From: Cephalopachus bancanus
Lineage: Eukaryota; Chordata; Mammalia; Primates; Tarsiidae
Direction: 5' to 3'
Length of the DNA: 64,000 bases
Assembly: GCA_027257055.1 (NCBI GenBank)
Contig: JAPVLO010000400.1
Coordinates: forward strand, 496,001-560,000
This document shows, one piece after another, positions 46,195 to 57,051 of this stretch (positions are counted from its first letter, which is position 1; every line of letters begins with the position of its first letter). The notes under the pieces were generated by a model. That model was not told the DNA's origin, did no database searches, and worked only from the letters and a program-made list of their open reading frames with translations. The translations under genes and the position numbers were made by a program.

Positions 46195-46572
46195 TATATT
46201 CTTTTGTATTTGGTTTCTCTACCTCAAAATTAAATCTGTGAGACCGTTTGTGTAATGGTATTGTTGCATATAACAGTAGTTCATTCTTTTTCATTTCTAT
46301 ATGGTATTTAGTAAAGAAGGGGAAATAATGTATTTTATTCATTTTATTGCTGATAAGATATTTAGGTTGTTTTCAGTCTTTAACTATTATGAATATGCTG
46401 CCATGAAAATCCAAATACCTACCTTTTGATGAGTACATGCTCTCTTCTCTGTTGTGTATATGGAGTAGAATTTCTGAGTCATAGGTTGCGCATGTGTTTA
46501 GTGTTTGTAGATGATACCAAACAGTTTTCCAAAATGGCTTCCCACAGTGTATGAGAGTTTTGGTATACCATG
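46195..46572 (+). repeat. Old L1 3' UTR-like segment
   Basis: 'agatatttaggttgttttcagtc', 'ctattatgaatatgctgccatg' and 'aacagttttccaaaatggcttccca' are typical L1M 3' wording. Confidence 0.6.
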
Positions 46573-46588
46573 TTCTCACTGGTACTTT

Positions 46589-46875
46589 TTTTTTTTGAGT
46601 TGGAGTCTCAGTCTGTCACCCAGACTAGAGTGCAGTGGCACACTCCTGGCCACCGCAGCCTTGACCTGCTGGGCTCTGGCAATCCTTCTGCCTCAGCCTT
46701 CCAAGTAGCTGGAACTACAGGCGCACGCTACCACGCCCAGCTAGGTTTTTTTATTTATTGTAGAGATGAGGTCTTGCCAAGTTGCCCAGGTGGGTTTCGA
46801 ACCCGCAGGCTCAGGCAATTTACTCACCTCGGCCTCCCAAAGCACAGGATTACAGGCTGAGCCACCGAGCCCGGC
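46589..46875 (-). mobile_element. Alu element with exact 16-bp target duplication
   Basis: Flanked by TTCTCACTGGTACTTT at 46573-46588 and 46876-46891. Confidence 0.97.
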
Positions 46876-46963
46876 TTCTCACTGGTACTTTGCATTGACT
46901 TGCAAAATATATTTTTGATAAGAAGGAGATAATGATGATGATAGCTTCTTGTTAGTTATTTTA

Positions 46964-47258
46964 CTTATTTATTTATTTATAGTCAGGGTCTCACTCTGTT
47001 GTCTAGGCTGGAGTGTATTAGCATACTCATGGTCATGGCAGCTTCCACCTACTGGGTTTAGGCAATCCTTCCACTTCAGCCTTCCAATTAGCTGGAATCA
47101 CAGACGTGCACCACCAAGCCCAGCTAATTATTTTATTCATTGTAGAGACAAGGTCTCACCAAGTTTCCCAGGCTAGTCTCGAACCTCTGAACTCAGGCAA
47201 TCCTCTCGCCTCAGCCTCCTAACGTGCTGGGATTACAGGTGTGAGCCACCGCACCTGG
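46964..47258 (-). mobile_element. Older AluJ-like element with exact target duplication
   Basis: Flanked by CTTGTTAGTTATTTTA at 46948-46963 and 47259-47274. It is ancestral in wording and heavily mutated, yet its flanks are identical. The tail is (TTTA)n. Confidence 0.9.
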
Positions 47259-47274
47259 CTTGTTAGTTATTTTA

Positions 47275-47440
47275 AAAACCAGGCATTGGGCTGGTCATTT
47301 GAGCTATATTATCTCATCTAGTCTTCAAACCACCTTTTAATGGGATTACTAGCTTTATTTTAGAGACAATAAAATTAAGCATCAGGGAGATATAGTGGTT
47401 CACCTATAGTAACAGTAAGTGATACTTTATTTACTGTATT
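47275..47440 (-). repeat. MIR SINE, reverse orientation
   Basis: 'tatattatctcatctagtcttcaaacc', 'tagctttattttagagac' and 'aattaagcatcaggga' follow reversed MIR. Confidence 0.65.
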
Positions 47441-48133
47441 CCAGATTTTTCTGATTACTAATCCCTGACACTTTCTAGTACAGATAAAATGTAAATTTGG
47501 TTGCTATAAAGAAGAAGGGAAAGTCCTAGGCATCATCATGCAGCATGAGGGACTACTATGGCTCTTGCATGAGAGGTAACTTAGTAGTGAGAGGTAAACA
47601 CAAGCTCTAAATCTCTACCAGAGGGCTCATTTGTACCACCCTATTTTGGCGCATTAAGTATGTGTCTATTATTAGGGTCAGAGCTAAACATTACCTATTG
47701 GATGGCTATTTTGAAGAATGACTGACTCTGGGAACAGATTGTTCTAAACAGATTGTTGTTCATATTCCAAAACAGAGTCACAGAAACCGATTTTGGGGTA
47801 TAGAGTTAGAACAAGGGGTCAAGTCTGAAACCATGGAGTAGTGGCAGGTCTGTGGCAATTCTCATGACTGATGTAGACGGGCACTCTGTAGCCCTTCATC
47901 CTTTGACTTCCCCATCCTGGTCTCTAGGAAAGATCAGGAACACTTACCCTTCTATGAACATAGAAGCCAAGTCAGAGTGCTTGGTTGAGCCTGGGAGGTA
48001 GAGTGGATATCAGTGGAGAACGATATTTAAAGTGCAGGAAAAACAAACATCCTACAAAATAATCACCCTCTGTCAAAGATACTCAGTAGGAGCAAGTATT
48101 GAAAGATTGCCTTGAATTAGGCAAGCACTATGC
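47441..48133. other. Unique sequence
   Basis: Nothing recognised. Confidence 0.4.
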
Positions 48134-48143
48134 TGGTACTTTC

Positions 48144-48436
48144 TTTTTTTTTTTTTTGAGTTGGAGTCTCACTCTGTCACCCAGACTGAAGTGCAGTGGC
48201 CGCTTCAGGCCGCCGCAGCCTCGACCTGCTGGGCTCCGGCGATCCTTCCACCTCAGCCTTCCAAGTAGCCGAAATTACAGGCAGACACAACCACACCCGG
48301 CTAATTTTTTTTGATTTATTGTAGAGATGAGGTCTCGCCAAGTTGCCCAAGTGGGTCTCGAACCCGCGGGTTCAGGCAATTCACTCACCTCGGCCTCCCA
48401 AAGCACAGGATTACAGGCTGAGCCACGAGCCCGGCT
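48144..48436 (-). mobile_element. Alu element in MIR
   Basis: Flanked by TGGTACTTTC at 48134-48143 and 48437-48446. Confidence 0.96.
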
Positions 48437-48545
48437 TGGTACTTTCATATATATCATCTTAGTCTTCACAATGACCTTGAGGGAGAAATACATTTCTATT
48501 ATCCTCATGTTAAAGGTGTGGGAGTTGAGCCTCAGTGAGATTAAG
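48437..48545 (-). repeat. MIR SINE fragment, reverse orientation
   Basis: 'catcttagtcttcacaatgacc', 'ctattatcctcatgttaaag' and 'gagcctcagtgagattaag' follow reversed MIR. The target site of the Alu lies inside it. Confidence 0.7.
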
Positions 48546-48574
48546 AAAACCGACTTGTGTTAAAATAAGGGAGA

Positions 48575-50990
48575 AAAAGCAACACAACAGTAGAATTTAC
48601 TCCAGGTACACAAGGCTGGTTCAACATTTGAAAGTCAATTAATGCAATTCATCAAATCAACAGGCTAAAAAAAAAAATCACACGATCACATTAATAGATA
48701 TAGAAAAAGCATTTGACAAAAATCAACACACATTCATAATAAAAACTGTCAGTAAACTAGGAGCAGAGGAGAACTTCTTCAACTTGATAAATAATACCTC
48801 CAAAAACATACAACTAGCATCATACTTACTGGTAAAAAAAAAGAAAGAAAAAAACTAGAATCTTTCCCACAAAGATCAGCAACAAGCAAGGACGCCCCCT
48901 CTTATTATTCCTTTTCAACATTGTACTGAAGTTCTAAGTTCTAGCTAATACAATAAGATAAGAAAAAATATTAAAAACATATGGATTGAGAAAAATGAAA
49001 TAAAACTACCTTTGTTTGTATATGGCATGATCATCTATGCAAAAAGTTCAAAAGAATCAATAACAATAACAAAACTTCCTGGCACTAATAAGTGATTATA
49101 ACAAAGTTGTAGATAGAAGGTTAATACATGAAAGTTAATTGCTTTTCTATATTCAAACACTGGCCAAGTGGAATTTGAAATTAAAAACACTAAACTATTT
49201 ACATTAGCATCCCCTCCCCACTTAGGTATATGGACAGGAGTGGTGGCTCACACCTGTAATCCCAGCACTTTCAGAGGCCAAGGTGGGAGAGTTGCTTGAG
49301 CCCAGGAGTTTGGGACCAGCCTGGGCAATATAGCAAGATCAAGTCTCTACAAAAAAAAAAAAGAAAATCAAAAATTAGCTGGGCATGGGCGCGCACCTGT
49401 AGTCCCGGCGACTTGGAAAGGTGAGGCAGAAGGATCACCTGAGCCCAGGAGGTCAAGACTGTGATAAGGTATGATTGTGCCACTGCACCCCAGCCTGGAT
49501 GACAGAGTGAGACTATGGCTCAAAAAAAAAGAAAAGAAAAGAAAGACATAAACACTTAGATATAAATTCAAGACATTTCAACAGATGATGCTGACACTGA
49601 ACATCTGTATGCAAAAAATAATAATAATCTAGACACAGACCTTATGCCCTTCACAAAAATTAACTCAAAATGGATTATAGACCTAAATGTAAAATGCAAA
49701 AGTATAAAACTTCTAGAAGATAGCATAAAAGAAAACTTAGATTATCTTATGGCACTCTTTGTAATACAACACCAAAAGGCATGATTTATGAGGGAAAGAA
49801 TTGATTAGCTGACTTCATTAAAATTAAAAACTTCTGCTCTGTGAAAGACAATGTGAAGAGAATGAGAAGACAGACTAGGAATAAATATTTGAAAAGATAC
49901 ATCTGACAAAGCACTTGTATCCAAAACATACAAAGAACTCTTAAAACTCAACAATAAGGAAAAACAATTTTTTAAAAATGTGCAAAACACCTGAAGGCAC
50001 CTCATCACAGCAGACATACAGATGGAAAATAAGCATATGAGAAGATGTTCCACATTATATGTTATCAGCAAAATGAAAACTGAAACAATGAGATACTACT
50101 ACACACTTATTACACTGGCCAAAATCCAGAACACTGACAATACCAAGTGCTGTCGAAAATGTGGAGTAACAGGAGCTCTCATTCATTGCTGGTGAGAATG
50201 CAAAATGATACTACCACTCTGGAAGACAATTTGGTGGCTTCTTACAGAACTAAGTGCATTCTCACCATACAATCCAGCAACAGATCTCCATAGTATCTAC
50301 CCAAAGAAGCTTAAAACTCCTGTCCACACAAAAACTTTCACGTAGATGTTTATAGCAGTTTAATTCATAATTGCCCAAACTGGGAAGCAACCAAGATGTC
50401 CTTCAGTTATCTGAATAGATATTAATAAACAAACTGTGGTACACCCAGATTATGGATTATTATTCGATGTTAAAAAGATATGAGCTATCAAATCATGAAC
50501 AGACATGGAGAAATTGACTTCTTTCACGTATTTGAAAAGGCTATGTACTATGTGGTTACAATAACACAAATTTTGGAAAAAGGCAAAACTATGGAAACAG
50601 TAAAAAGATCAGTGATTGTCAAGAGTTGGGGGGGAAGGGGAGAGATGAATAGGTGTGCAGCACAGAGAGTATTTAAAGCAAGAAAATGCTCTGTATGATA
50701 TTCTAATGGTGGATACGTGTCATTATAATTTGCTCGAACACATAGACTATACAATACCAAGAGTACACCCTAATGTAAACAGCGGAATTTGGATGATAAT
50801 GATGTGTCCATGTGGGTTCATTAATTGAAACAAATGTACTGCTGTGGTGGGGGGTGATACTGATAATGAGGAGTCTGTGTCTGTGTGGGGGCAGAGGGTC
50901 TATGGGAAATCTCTGTACCTTCTCAGTTTTACTGTGAACCTAAAACTGCTCTAATTTTTTAAACTGCTTTAATTTTTAAAAACCAAAAAT
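48575..50990 (+). mobile_element. Old L1 (L1M-type), 5'-truncated, dead
   Basis: Late ORF2 text is clear: 'acacaaggctggttcaacat', 'agaaaaagcatttgacaaaa', 'ggcatgatcatctatgcaaaa', and from 50,080 'acacttattacactggccaaaatcc' and 'tcattgctggtgagaatgcaaa'. The 3' UTR runs to about 50,990. Stops and frameshifts fill every frame. An older Alu lies inside. ORF2 normally supplies endonuclease and reverse transcriptase, but none can be made here. Confidence 0.88.
49232..49545 (+). mobile_element. Older AluJ-like element in L1
   Basis: Begins 'ggacaggagtggtggctcacacctg'. Ancestral type. It is the last Alu before a gap of about 9.2 kb without any. Confidence 0.9.
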
Positions 50991-52140
50991 AAACTCAGCA
51001 TTGAATTCTATGTCTCAAGCATAGCATGAGATTATTAACACAATGTAATCAATCCTTGTCCTGTTTGATGTCATTCTCATTTTGCAATCATTTTATTTTA
51101 AACATCTTTCAACAACAACAGAAAAGAACAGCAGAAATCCCCACTGTCTTAGAAACTACTTCCAGTACGGTGACAGAAACAACAACAAAAATATACACAA
51201 TCATTCCATTCAAGCCAAGGATGTAAAAAGGGGAAGCTTGGAATTTTCAGAGTGTGTCTTTAAGGAATCTAAATAAGAACGAAAGAGCAATGAATGTTTT
51301 CCTGATGAACTGCTGAAAACTTATTTAGGGCAATTCAAACTTTAGAAAGCAGATTCTACTATTGTGGGCCAGCAACCCCTATTTACAAGCCATGTCGTGA
51401 ATGGACATCACATTGATGAAGTTCTAATCAACCGTTGTCATCTTCAAGTTTTTGTGCCAGTGCAATTATTTTAGAAAGTGCAAAGTTTTTCATCTTGTCC
51501 CTTAAAACACTGGCTTGGTTTTAAATTCAAGTTAAAATTAACAACCTGGGCAGTTTTCTGGTGTTCAAAACCTGCGTGGGTTTTGTTTTTCTTTTTTTCC
51601 TCCCTGTATGTTGTTTTGTTGTTAGTTTAATTGCCTGACCAGGTCACAGGCTTGGGCATCCCAGGTGTGCATGTGTGTATGCTTTGCATATATTACAACC
51701 CAAGCACTGTAGTCAGAGCAGAGCGAAAACCAAGCAGGAAGGAATAACGGGCTCACACTAGGTAGGTGGGTGCACTTTTCACGGGAGGCTGATCTTGCTC
51801 CAGGTAGCATCAAATCTGGGCTGACTTGTCAGTGGAAAAGCAGCCAAAGAAGAGGGAACACACAAATACACACAACGCTCCTGCTTTAGTCACAAAGATT
51901 AAGCCATTAGAACTCGTCCTCAGAAACCCTAAAACCCTTCATGTACTGCTTAGAAGGCTTTTTTTCAAGAACCAGTGGGTGGCCTAGGCGCCCCCCACCA
52001 GCCCCATTCTGGGGAGGGATGGTGGGTTTGCAATCTGAGGACTGGAATGCCCTCTGCCTGTACCAGCACAGAAATGTGCTGCTAGCATTTGCAGGAACAA
52101 GTAAATGGTGTGGTATGTGCATTTTCAATCTCTATTTTAA
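50991..52140. other. Repeat-free sequence
   Basis: No interspersed repeat recognised. Octamer-like and homeodomain-like words appear only from the right end onward. No exon supported. Confidence 0.5.
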
Positions 52141-52396
52141 TGTCTTCAACAATCTAGTGGTTAATTAGCAATTTGCTGCCCACCAATATGCAAATGAATG
52201 ACAAGCAAAGGTTCTCTGCATCTGTAATTATTTTGCTGATTTACAAGCCACTTTCCTCTGAGTGTAGGTTTTTCTGTGTATGTGCATTCATGCATCAGGG
52301 ATTTTATTATTTTTAGAAGCGTACTCTGTGCATTTTTTTTCCTTTTAATACTTTCAGACTTCAGTAATTACTGTATTTGGGGGGAAAATATATATA

Positions 52397-52401
<5 letters not shown>

Positions 52402-52440
<39 letters not shown>
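52402..52440. repeat. (AC)n microsatellite
   Basis: About 20 AC units just 5' of a T run, embedded in the candidate regulatory block. Confidence 0.97.
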
Positions 52441-52444
<4 letters not shown>

Positions 52445-52953
52445 GTATTTTTTTTCCCTCAAGTCCAAATGCATTTTGTCATGGGTTCTTTTCTTTGATA
52501 AAGAATGGTAAGATTTATCAAGGGGCTGTAATCCAAATTGCGGAGAGTCAAAATGCAAGATTGAAAGATACACATTTTTGCTGCTGCCAAATCCTTATCT
52601 GGAATCAGAGTCTCGTGATATTTGATTTTCTCCCAAGCCGCTCTGGTGAGTCGAGCCACGATCTGCGTTATCCATCTGCCTACTTTGGAGCGGGGTGTTT
52701 TTTTTACTATTTGGCGGTTTAAACGCTTTACGTTTTTGCCAGGGCATTAAGAAAGGCTCTCATGTTAAATTAAGTCAATTAATAAATGGAGACACATTAA
52801 GCAATCAATTTTGTCAGCCTATCTCCCCGGCATTATGTATGGTTGGCTGTAATCACAAGATAAATGCAATGTGCTGATCTATGGTAATGTTCAATAATAC
52901 ATTCTCTGCCAGGCTCAATTCATCAGGGAGTTTCGGTGGGGGAGGCATTTGTT

Positions 52954-53002
52954 ATTGGCTGTCTCTGCACCTCAAGGATAACATTTCTGTCCTTTTGATT
53001 GG
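52954..53002 (-). promoter_or_regulatory. Pair of inverted CCAAT boxes
   Basis: ATTGG occurs at 52954-52958 and 52998-53002, 44 bp apart. The second sits in GATTGGCCGCC. Paired inverted CCAAT boxes are common NF-Y targets in promoters, but no TATA box or start signal was found. Confidence 0.35.
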
Positions 53003-53030
53003 CCGCCTCACTGCTGCAAGATTCTAACCG

Positions 53031-54300
53031 TCTTATTTTGATGATGAATATGAAGGCACGCTAAGCCGGGCTGGAGCGGGGTGTCTCCGAGGCTGCGCGC
53101 CTTCCCGAGCCCAAGGACTTACAGCTTCCTCGCTGCCTTCCTGGGCCAACGACCCCCTCCCAAAAGTTGTGATGCTTTTCTTTACCCAGTGCTTTGGGGC
53201 TGTGTTAGATCTCATTCATCTCCGGTTTCAGCACTACAAGGCTAAACGGGTTTTCTCCACTGCTGGGCAACTTGTCTGTGTTGTCAACCCCACACACAAC
53301 CTCAAGGTGAGTCGCTCTGTCTATCATTTTGTGTTCAGCAGCTCGGGTTCGACTCCTTTCTTGGGAGGTGTCAGGGACCCTCGGGCGTGTGCCTAGGCGG
53401 CGGTGGGATGGTGTTTGCAACTGGAGATGTTCGCCTCGGCTCACTCCCCCTCTCTGGGAGGCTTGGCGCTGTTAGTAACTGTTGTTTCTATGAGTGGCCA
53501 GAAAAAGTGGAGGGATGGTCTGGTGTCTTTTCCCCACGCTATCATCCTAAAAGTGCCTTTTAAGGGGGTGCAGCAGTGAGGGTGGTGGAGGACACCAAAC
53601 ATCCGTGGGCAAGTGTTCAGAAGACACAATTTGAAAAGTTACCCAGATTGGTGTCCGTCCCATGTGTTGGGAAAGGTAGCCAAGCACGAGGATTTTGAAA
53701 ACCTTTCTGATGACCGTTGGGGCTGAGAAGCCCCCAAACAGGGACCTGGTAGTTGGCGAGGGGTTTCTTTCTGCAAAGTGTTTGTCCTTGTCCTCAGACT
53801 CTGAGAGTGTGTGTGTGGTGCCCGGGAGGAGTTTGGCTTATTTCCTTCCTGCTGGCTCGATGCGCTCCTTCCACTGAGCACAGGAGGAGCAGGGATTTGC
53901 TTCAATTGTGTAATAATGAAACCAGCTCAGAGCTGCTGCTGCTGCCTGCTGCCTGGCGCTCCGCAGGCAGCCGGGCGCTAGTTGCTTGTGGCTGCCTTGC
54001 TGCCGGGCAGGCTGCCTCTGCATCTGTGCCTCCAGGTCAATGCCCTTTAAGAGAACAGCCAAAATATGGGGTCCGGAAGGGCCGCAACAGCCAAGATTGA
54101 TGGGGAAAAGAATGAAGAGCCACACTGGCTGGGGTGGGTGGGGAAGAGGGGGAGGCAGTGGGTAGGGGGAGGCGCAGCTGAACTCCCCAGATGTGACACT
54201 CTGAGCCACCTTGGTTCTAACATACAAGGTGGACTCCTTGGGAGTTTCTTCCCTATCCTCCTCTGTAGGCAGGACTGAGCGTCAGAGAAAGGACCGTGTC
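53031..54300. other. GC-richer segment with a candidate exon
   Basis: GC content rises over 53,040-53,110 and 53,340-53,420 and again near 53,930-54,010, where GCTGCT and GCCTGCT words cluster. CpG density looks moderate and not clearly island-like. Frames of 115-147 codons on either strand have low-complexity composition and no motif. Confidence 0.45.
53232..53306 (+). CDS. Candidate 75-nt internal exon (phase 0), gene unknown
   Basis: A pyrimidine-rich run ending TCTCCGGTTTCAG precedes the segment, and AAG|GTGAGT, a near-ideal donor, follows it. The length is 75 nt, exactly 25 codons. In the frame that starts at the first base it reads H-Y-K-A-K-R-V-F-S-T ... N-P-T-H-N-L-K with no stop. 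One other frame is also open. The composition (basic start, hydrophobic centre) is protein-like, but I do not recognise it. It could be a non-coding RNA exon or a chance pair of splice words. Confidence 0.35.
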
Positions 54301-55044
54301 TGCAGCGCCAGTGCCGGACAGTCTCTGTGAGGACAGATCTGTCACTTGGACCACTGTTGCTGGACAGGGGAAGCTTGTTGTCTATCCCTTTGCAAACTCC
54401 CACCAGCCTGACTATCCTCAGCAGGTCAACGCTGATGGGTGCCATCCCCACAAATTCCTGGAAGTCCCTAGGAAGGACTACTGGGGCCATATGCCAAGGT
54501 CAGTCCTGGTGGAGGGGCAATGAACTGTCCTGGGACCCCCGCGGTGCACTCAACCTAGGATCTGATTTTCTGTGTTTCCGAAGCTGTGACAAATATCATC
54601 TCACGCAAACGTTCACACCCGCTCTCACCGTCTCACTCTTTCCTCCCATTCCACTATTTCTTTTTTCTATTATGACTAAGTTTTATAAGTGAGAATTCAC
54701 TACCAGTCATCCTTGGCAAAACAAGTGTACAGTATACATATTAAAATAGAATTCTGAATTCCATTTTATGGCCACTTTTGAGACTGCATTCAAACTCCCA
54801 TTATTTTGTCACTTTGCATTAGTTAGTTCCCCGTGGCGAGAAATTTTGTTTACTTCTGTTTTGCATTTTAATACCTTTAAAAATTGCTTATGAGACTTAG
54901 CATTTCTGAAGTTTGAATTTACATGGTTCATTGCAGCCAAAGATGGGGAAGCGAGGGGCATTAAGGTCTTGGTATGGATGGAGGGGAAACCATCTGTGTA
55001 TATTTTATCAGGAGTCCCGTGTCAGGGTTGAAGGCCTCGAGTCA
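54301..55044. other. Repeat-free sequence
   Basis: No element recognised. A long open frame on the minus strand over 54,047-54,490 has no motif. Confidence 0.45.
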
Positions 55045-55200
55045 GCTCTGGCTCAACAGCTGTGTGACCTTGAATGACTCCACCTCTCAGAGCCTTCCCT
55101 TCCTTGCCTTCAAATAGGCTTATGAGCATCTTTCTTCTATAGCTTTTGAGGCTGAAAAGATACTGGAGGTGAATGTGCTTTATAACACTCTCCTCTAAAA
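55045..55200 (+). repeat. MIR SINE fragment
   Basis: 'caacagctgtgtgaccttgaatgactccacctctcagagcc' follows the forward MIR core. It is one of very few interspersed repeats in this interval. Confidence 0.7.
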
Positions 55201-56983
55201 AAAAAAAAAAAAGGGTGTTGTTGTATATAATTCGTAGAGTTCCTATAGCAACTTCAAAAGTTGTCACTTAAAGCCTTCAGGCAACTTAGAAATCATATAA
55301 GCAATCACATAAAAATAGGCGCCATAGGCCTTGAGAGGCTATGGCTCGCTTTTTCATATAAATTCTCATTTGGCTTTTCATTTTCTGTAATAAACACTTA
55401 GAGATTTTGCTCAGAGGAGGCTCATCACAGGTAAGCAAAACAAGTTGAGCACTGCTAATGCCCCCAGGGTGTGGACACCCTGCTCCAGTAGGGAGAGACC
55501 CCCAGGATCCAGGTGGCCTATTAGGTAAGTATTACCCACTTCTCAAACCAGAGAGCTAATAGCCATTTGCAGAGGTTTGAAAGGAATAACTTTAGAAGCA
55601 TCACTGTCCCCATTGCTGATATTAAAAAGTGCATGAAACCCCAGGAAAAAAGTTCTCCTCTAAACACTAATTTCCATAAATAGACCACAGAAATATGCTT
55701 TGGACATAATAAACTGTGATCTATGTAGGGGGGAAAGCTCTTCCTTTTTTTAAAGAAAAAAAATAACTGTGGCAATGTTAACCCAGAATAGCTATTGATC
55801 TGCGGTGCTTTCCCGCGCTGTGTATGACAGGCTGGTACATGAATTGGTGACCAAGGACAGAGAGACTGCAACCTTGCTTTCAATTTTCTTGGTTGTGTGT
55901 AGCTACAAAGAGGGCTGGGAAGCCTGTGTTTTTCTTTGTGGAAACATTTATGCACTTCATCCTTTCCCGGGCTTTCCAGAGAATTCTAACTAATAGCATT
56001 TTAGGACTGGAGGCAAGCACCGAGTTATAATCAAAATTCACTTACAGAGCAGAGAAAATTGTGTATTTACCATGCTTCTATAGGTCACTTTCATTTTCAA
56101 CCTTATTATGGTGATTACTCAGTAACCTGGGATTCCTTCAAGCAAGCTGATGTCTTTCCCTCTAAATGGAAGGCAGAGTCTTCCCAGGAACTGCAGATGT
56201 CCTGGTTAAAGCCATTACACCCTTTAAGCCCACCCTGATTAAAAGAGACTTTTAGAGTAGCTGGCCTTGAAAGTGAGAGACCCCAACTTTGAGTGTGTAC
56301 CAGGAAATGAAGGGCTAACTCTGGGTTTCCCTGTGTCTCTCTGTCTCTGCCTGTAGAGGTGGCTCCTTGCATAGATAAGGGATACAAAGGGGACCCTACA
56401 TCTTCCCATCTAATGAAAAGTGACCACCAAGGAGCCAGTTTTCTTGGCCGGTGGCCCTATGCTTCTTCATTCACAGAGGTTATTGAAATTATGGTGAGCA
56501 AGCTTCAGTCTGGCGCTCAAGAGGACGCCCGTGCCTGGTCCTGATTCAGCACTCCTTTCTCCCTCCTGTCCTTTGCTTGTTTCCAAACCAAGAAAGCCTT
56601 TCTCTCCTGGCTCCTCTCCCACTGGCACTCGCTGCTTCTGCCATGCCCTTCCCCAGGCAGCCTTGCCTTCTTTTGTCCTGACTGCGGAGATACCTTTCGA
56701 GGGGTGAGATGGCCAGTCCTTGTGCCCAGATTTCCCCAGGAAAGGGTCTGTAGTGTTTGCTGGCTAGAGCCCTTCAGGGTCAGTCCTCAGCACTTCCCAA
56801 GCAGACAGAGGCTGGCTGAGCAACTTCCTCCTCCCAACCGCAGCCTTTGAGAAACAAGTATCTCAAAGACTAGCAAAATGGCAAACTTCAGAAATGCCTT
56901 CTCTAATACCTACAATCAGTGCCCTCCTCTGCATCTGGACCTGGGGGCATAAGTGTCCTCACTGCTCCTTGGGTTACAACAGA
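55201..56983. other. Repeat-poor unique sequence
   Basis: No repeat family or exon recognised over about 1.8 kb. Confidence 0.45.
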
Positions 56984-56984
56984 A

Positions 56985-57047
<63 letters not shown>
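56984..57047. repeat. Composite (AC)n(AG)n microsatellite
   Basis: About 8 AC units run directly into about 23 AG units. Confidence 0.97.

Positions 57048-57051
<4 letters not shown>

Larger units (their letters stand above)
52141..53030. promoter_or_regulatory. Candidate distal enhancer block
   Basis: A repeat-free block, apart from (CA)n at 52402-52440, dense in developmental transcription-factor words. It holds TTAATTAG at 52161, the octamer ATGCAAAT at 52188-52195, TAATTA at 52225-52230, AATTAAT at 52777-52783, and CAATCAATTTTGTCAG near 52802 (PBX- and MEIS-like). TTTGGCGG (E2F-like) lies near 52713. Such words occur by chance in AT-rich DNA. The case rests on their clustering in a repeat-poor interval, and conservation was not tested. 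Confidence 0.45.

Noticed and set aside
52276..52722. 148-codon plus-strand frame through the (AC)n tract
   Set aside because: It is kept open by a His-Thr repeat from the microsatellite. No family match is apparent.
53941..54010. Possible CpG island or promoter near 54 kb
   Set aside because: CpG pairs are present but sparse, and GC richness comes mainly from GCTGCC words. I did not find enough to call an island by eye.
54047..54490. 147-codon minus-strand frame in GC-richer DNA
   Set aside because: Fewer stops are expected where GC is higher. It overlaps another open frame on the same strand and has no motif.
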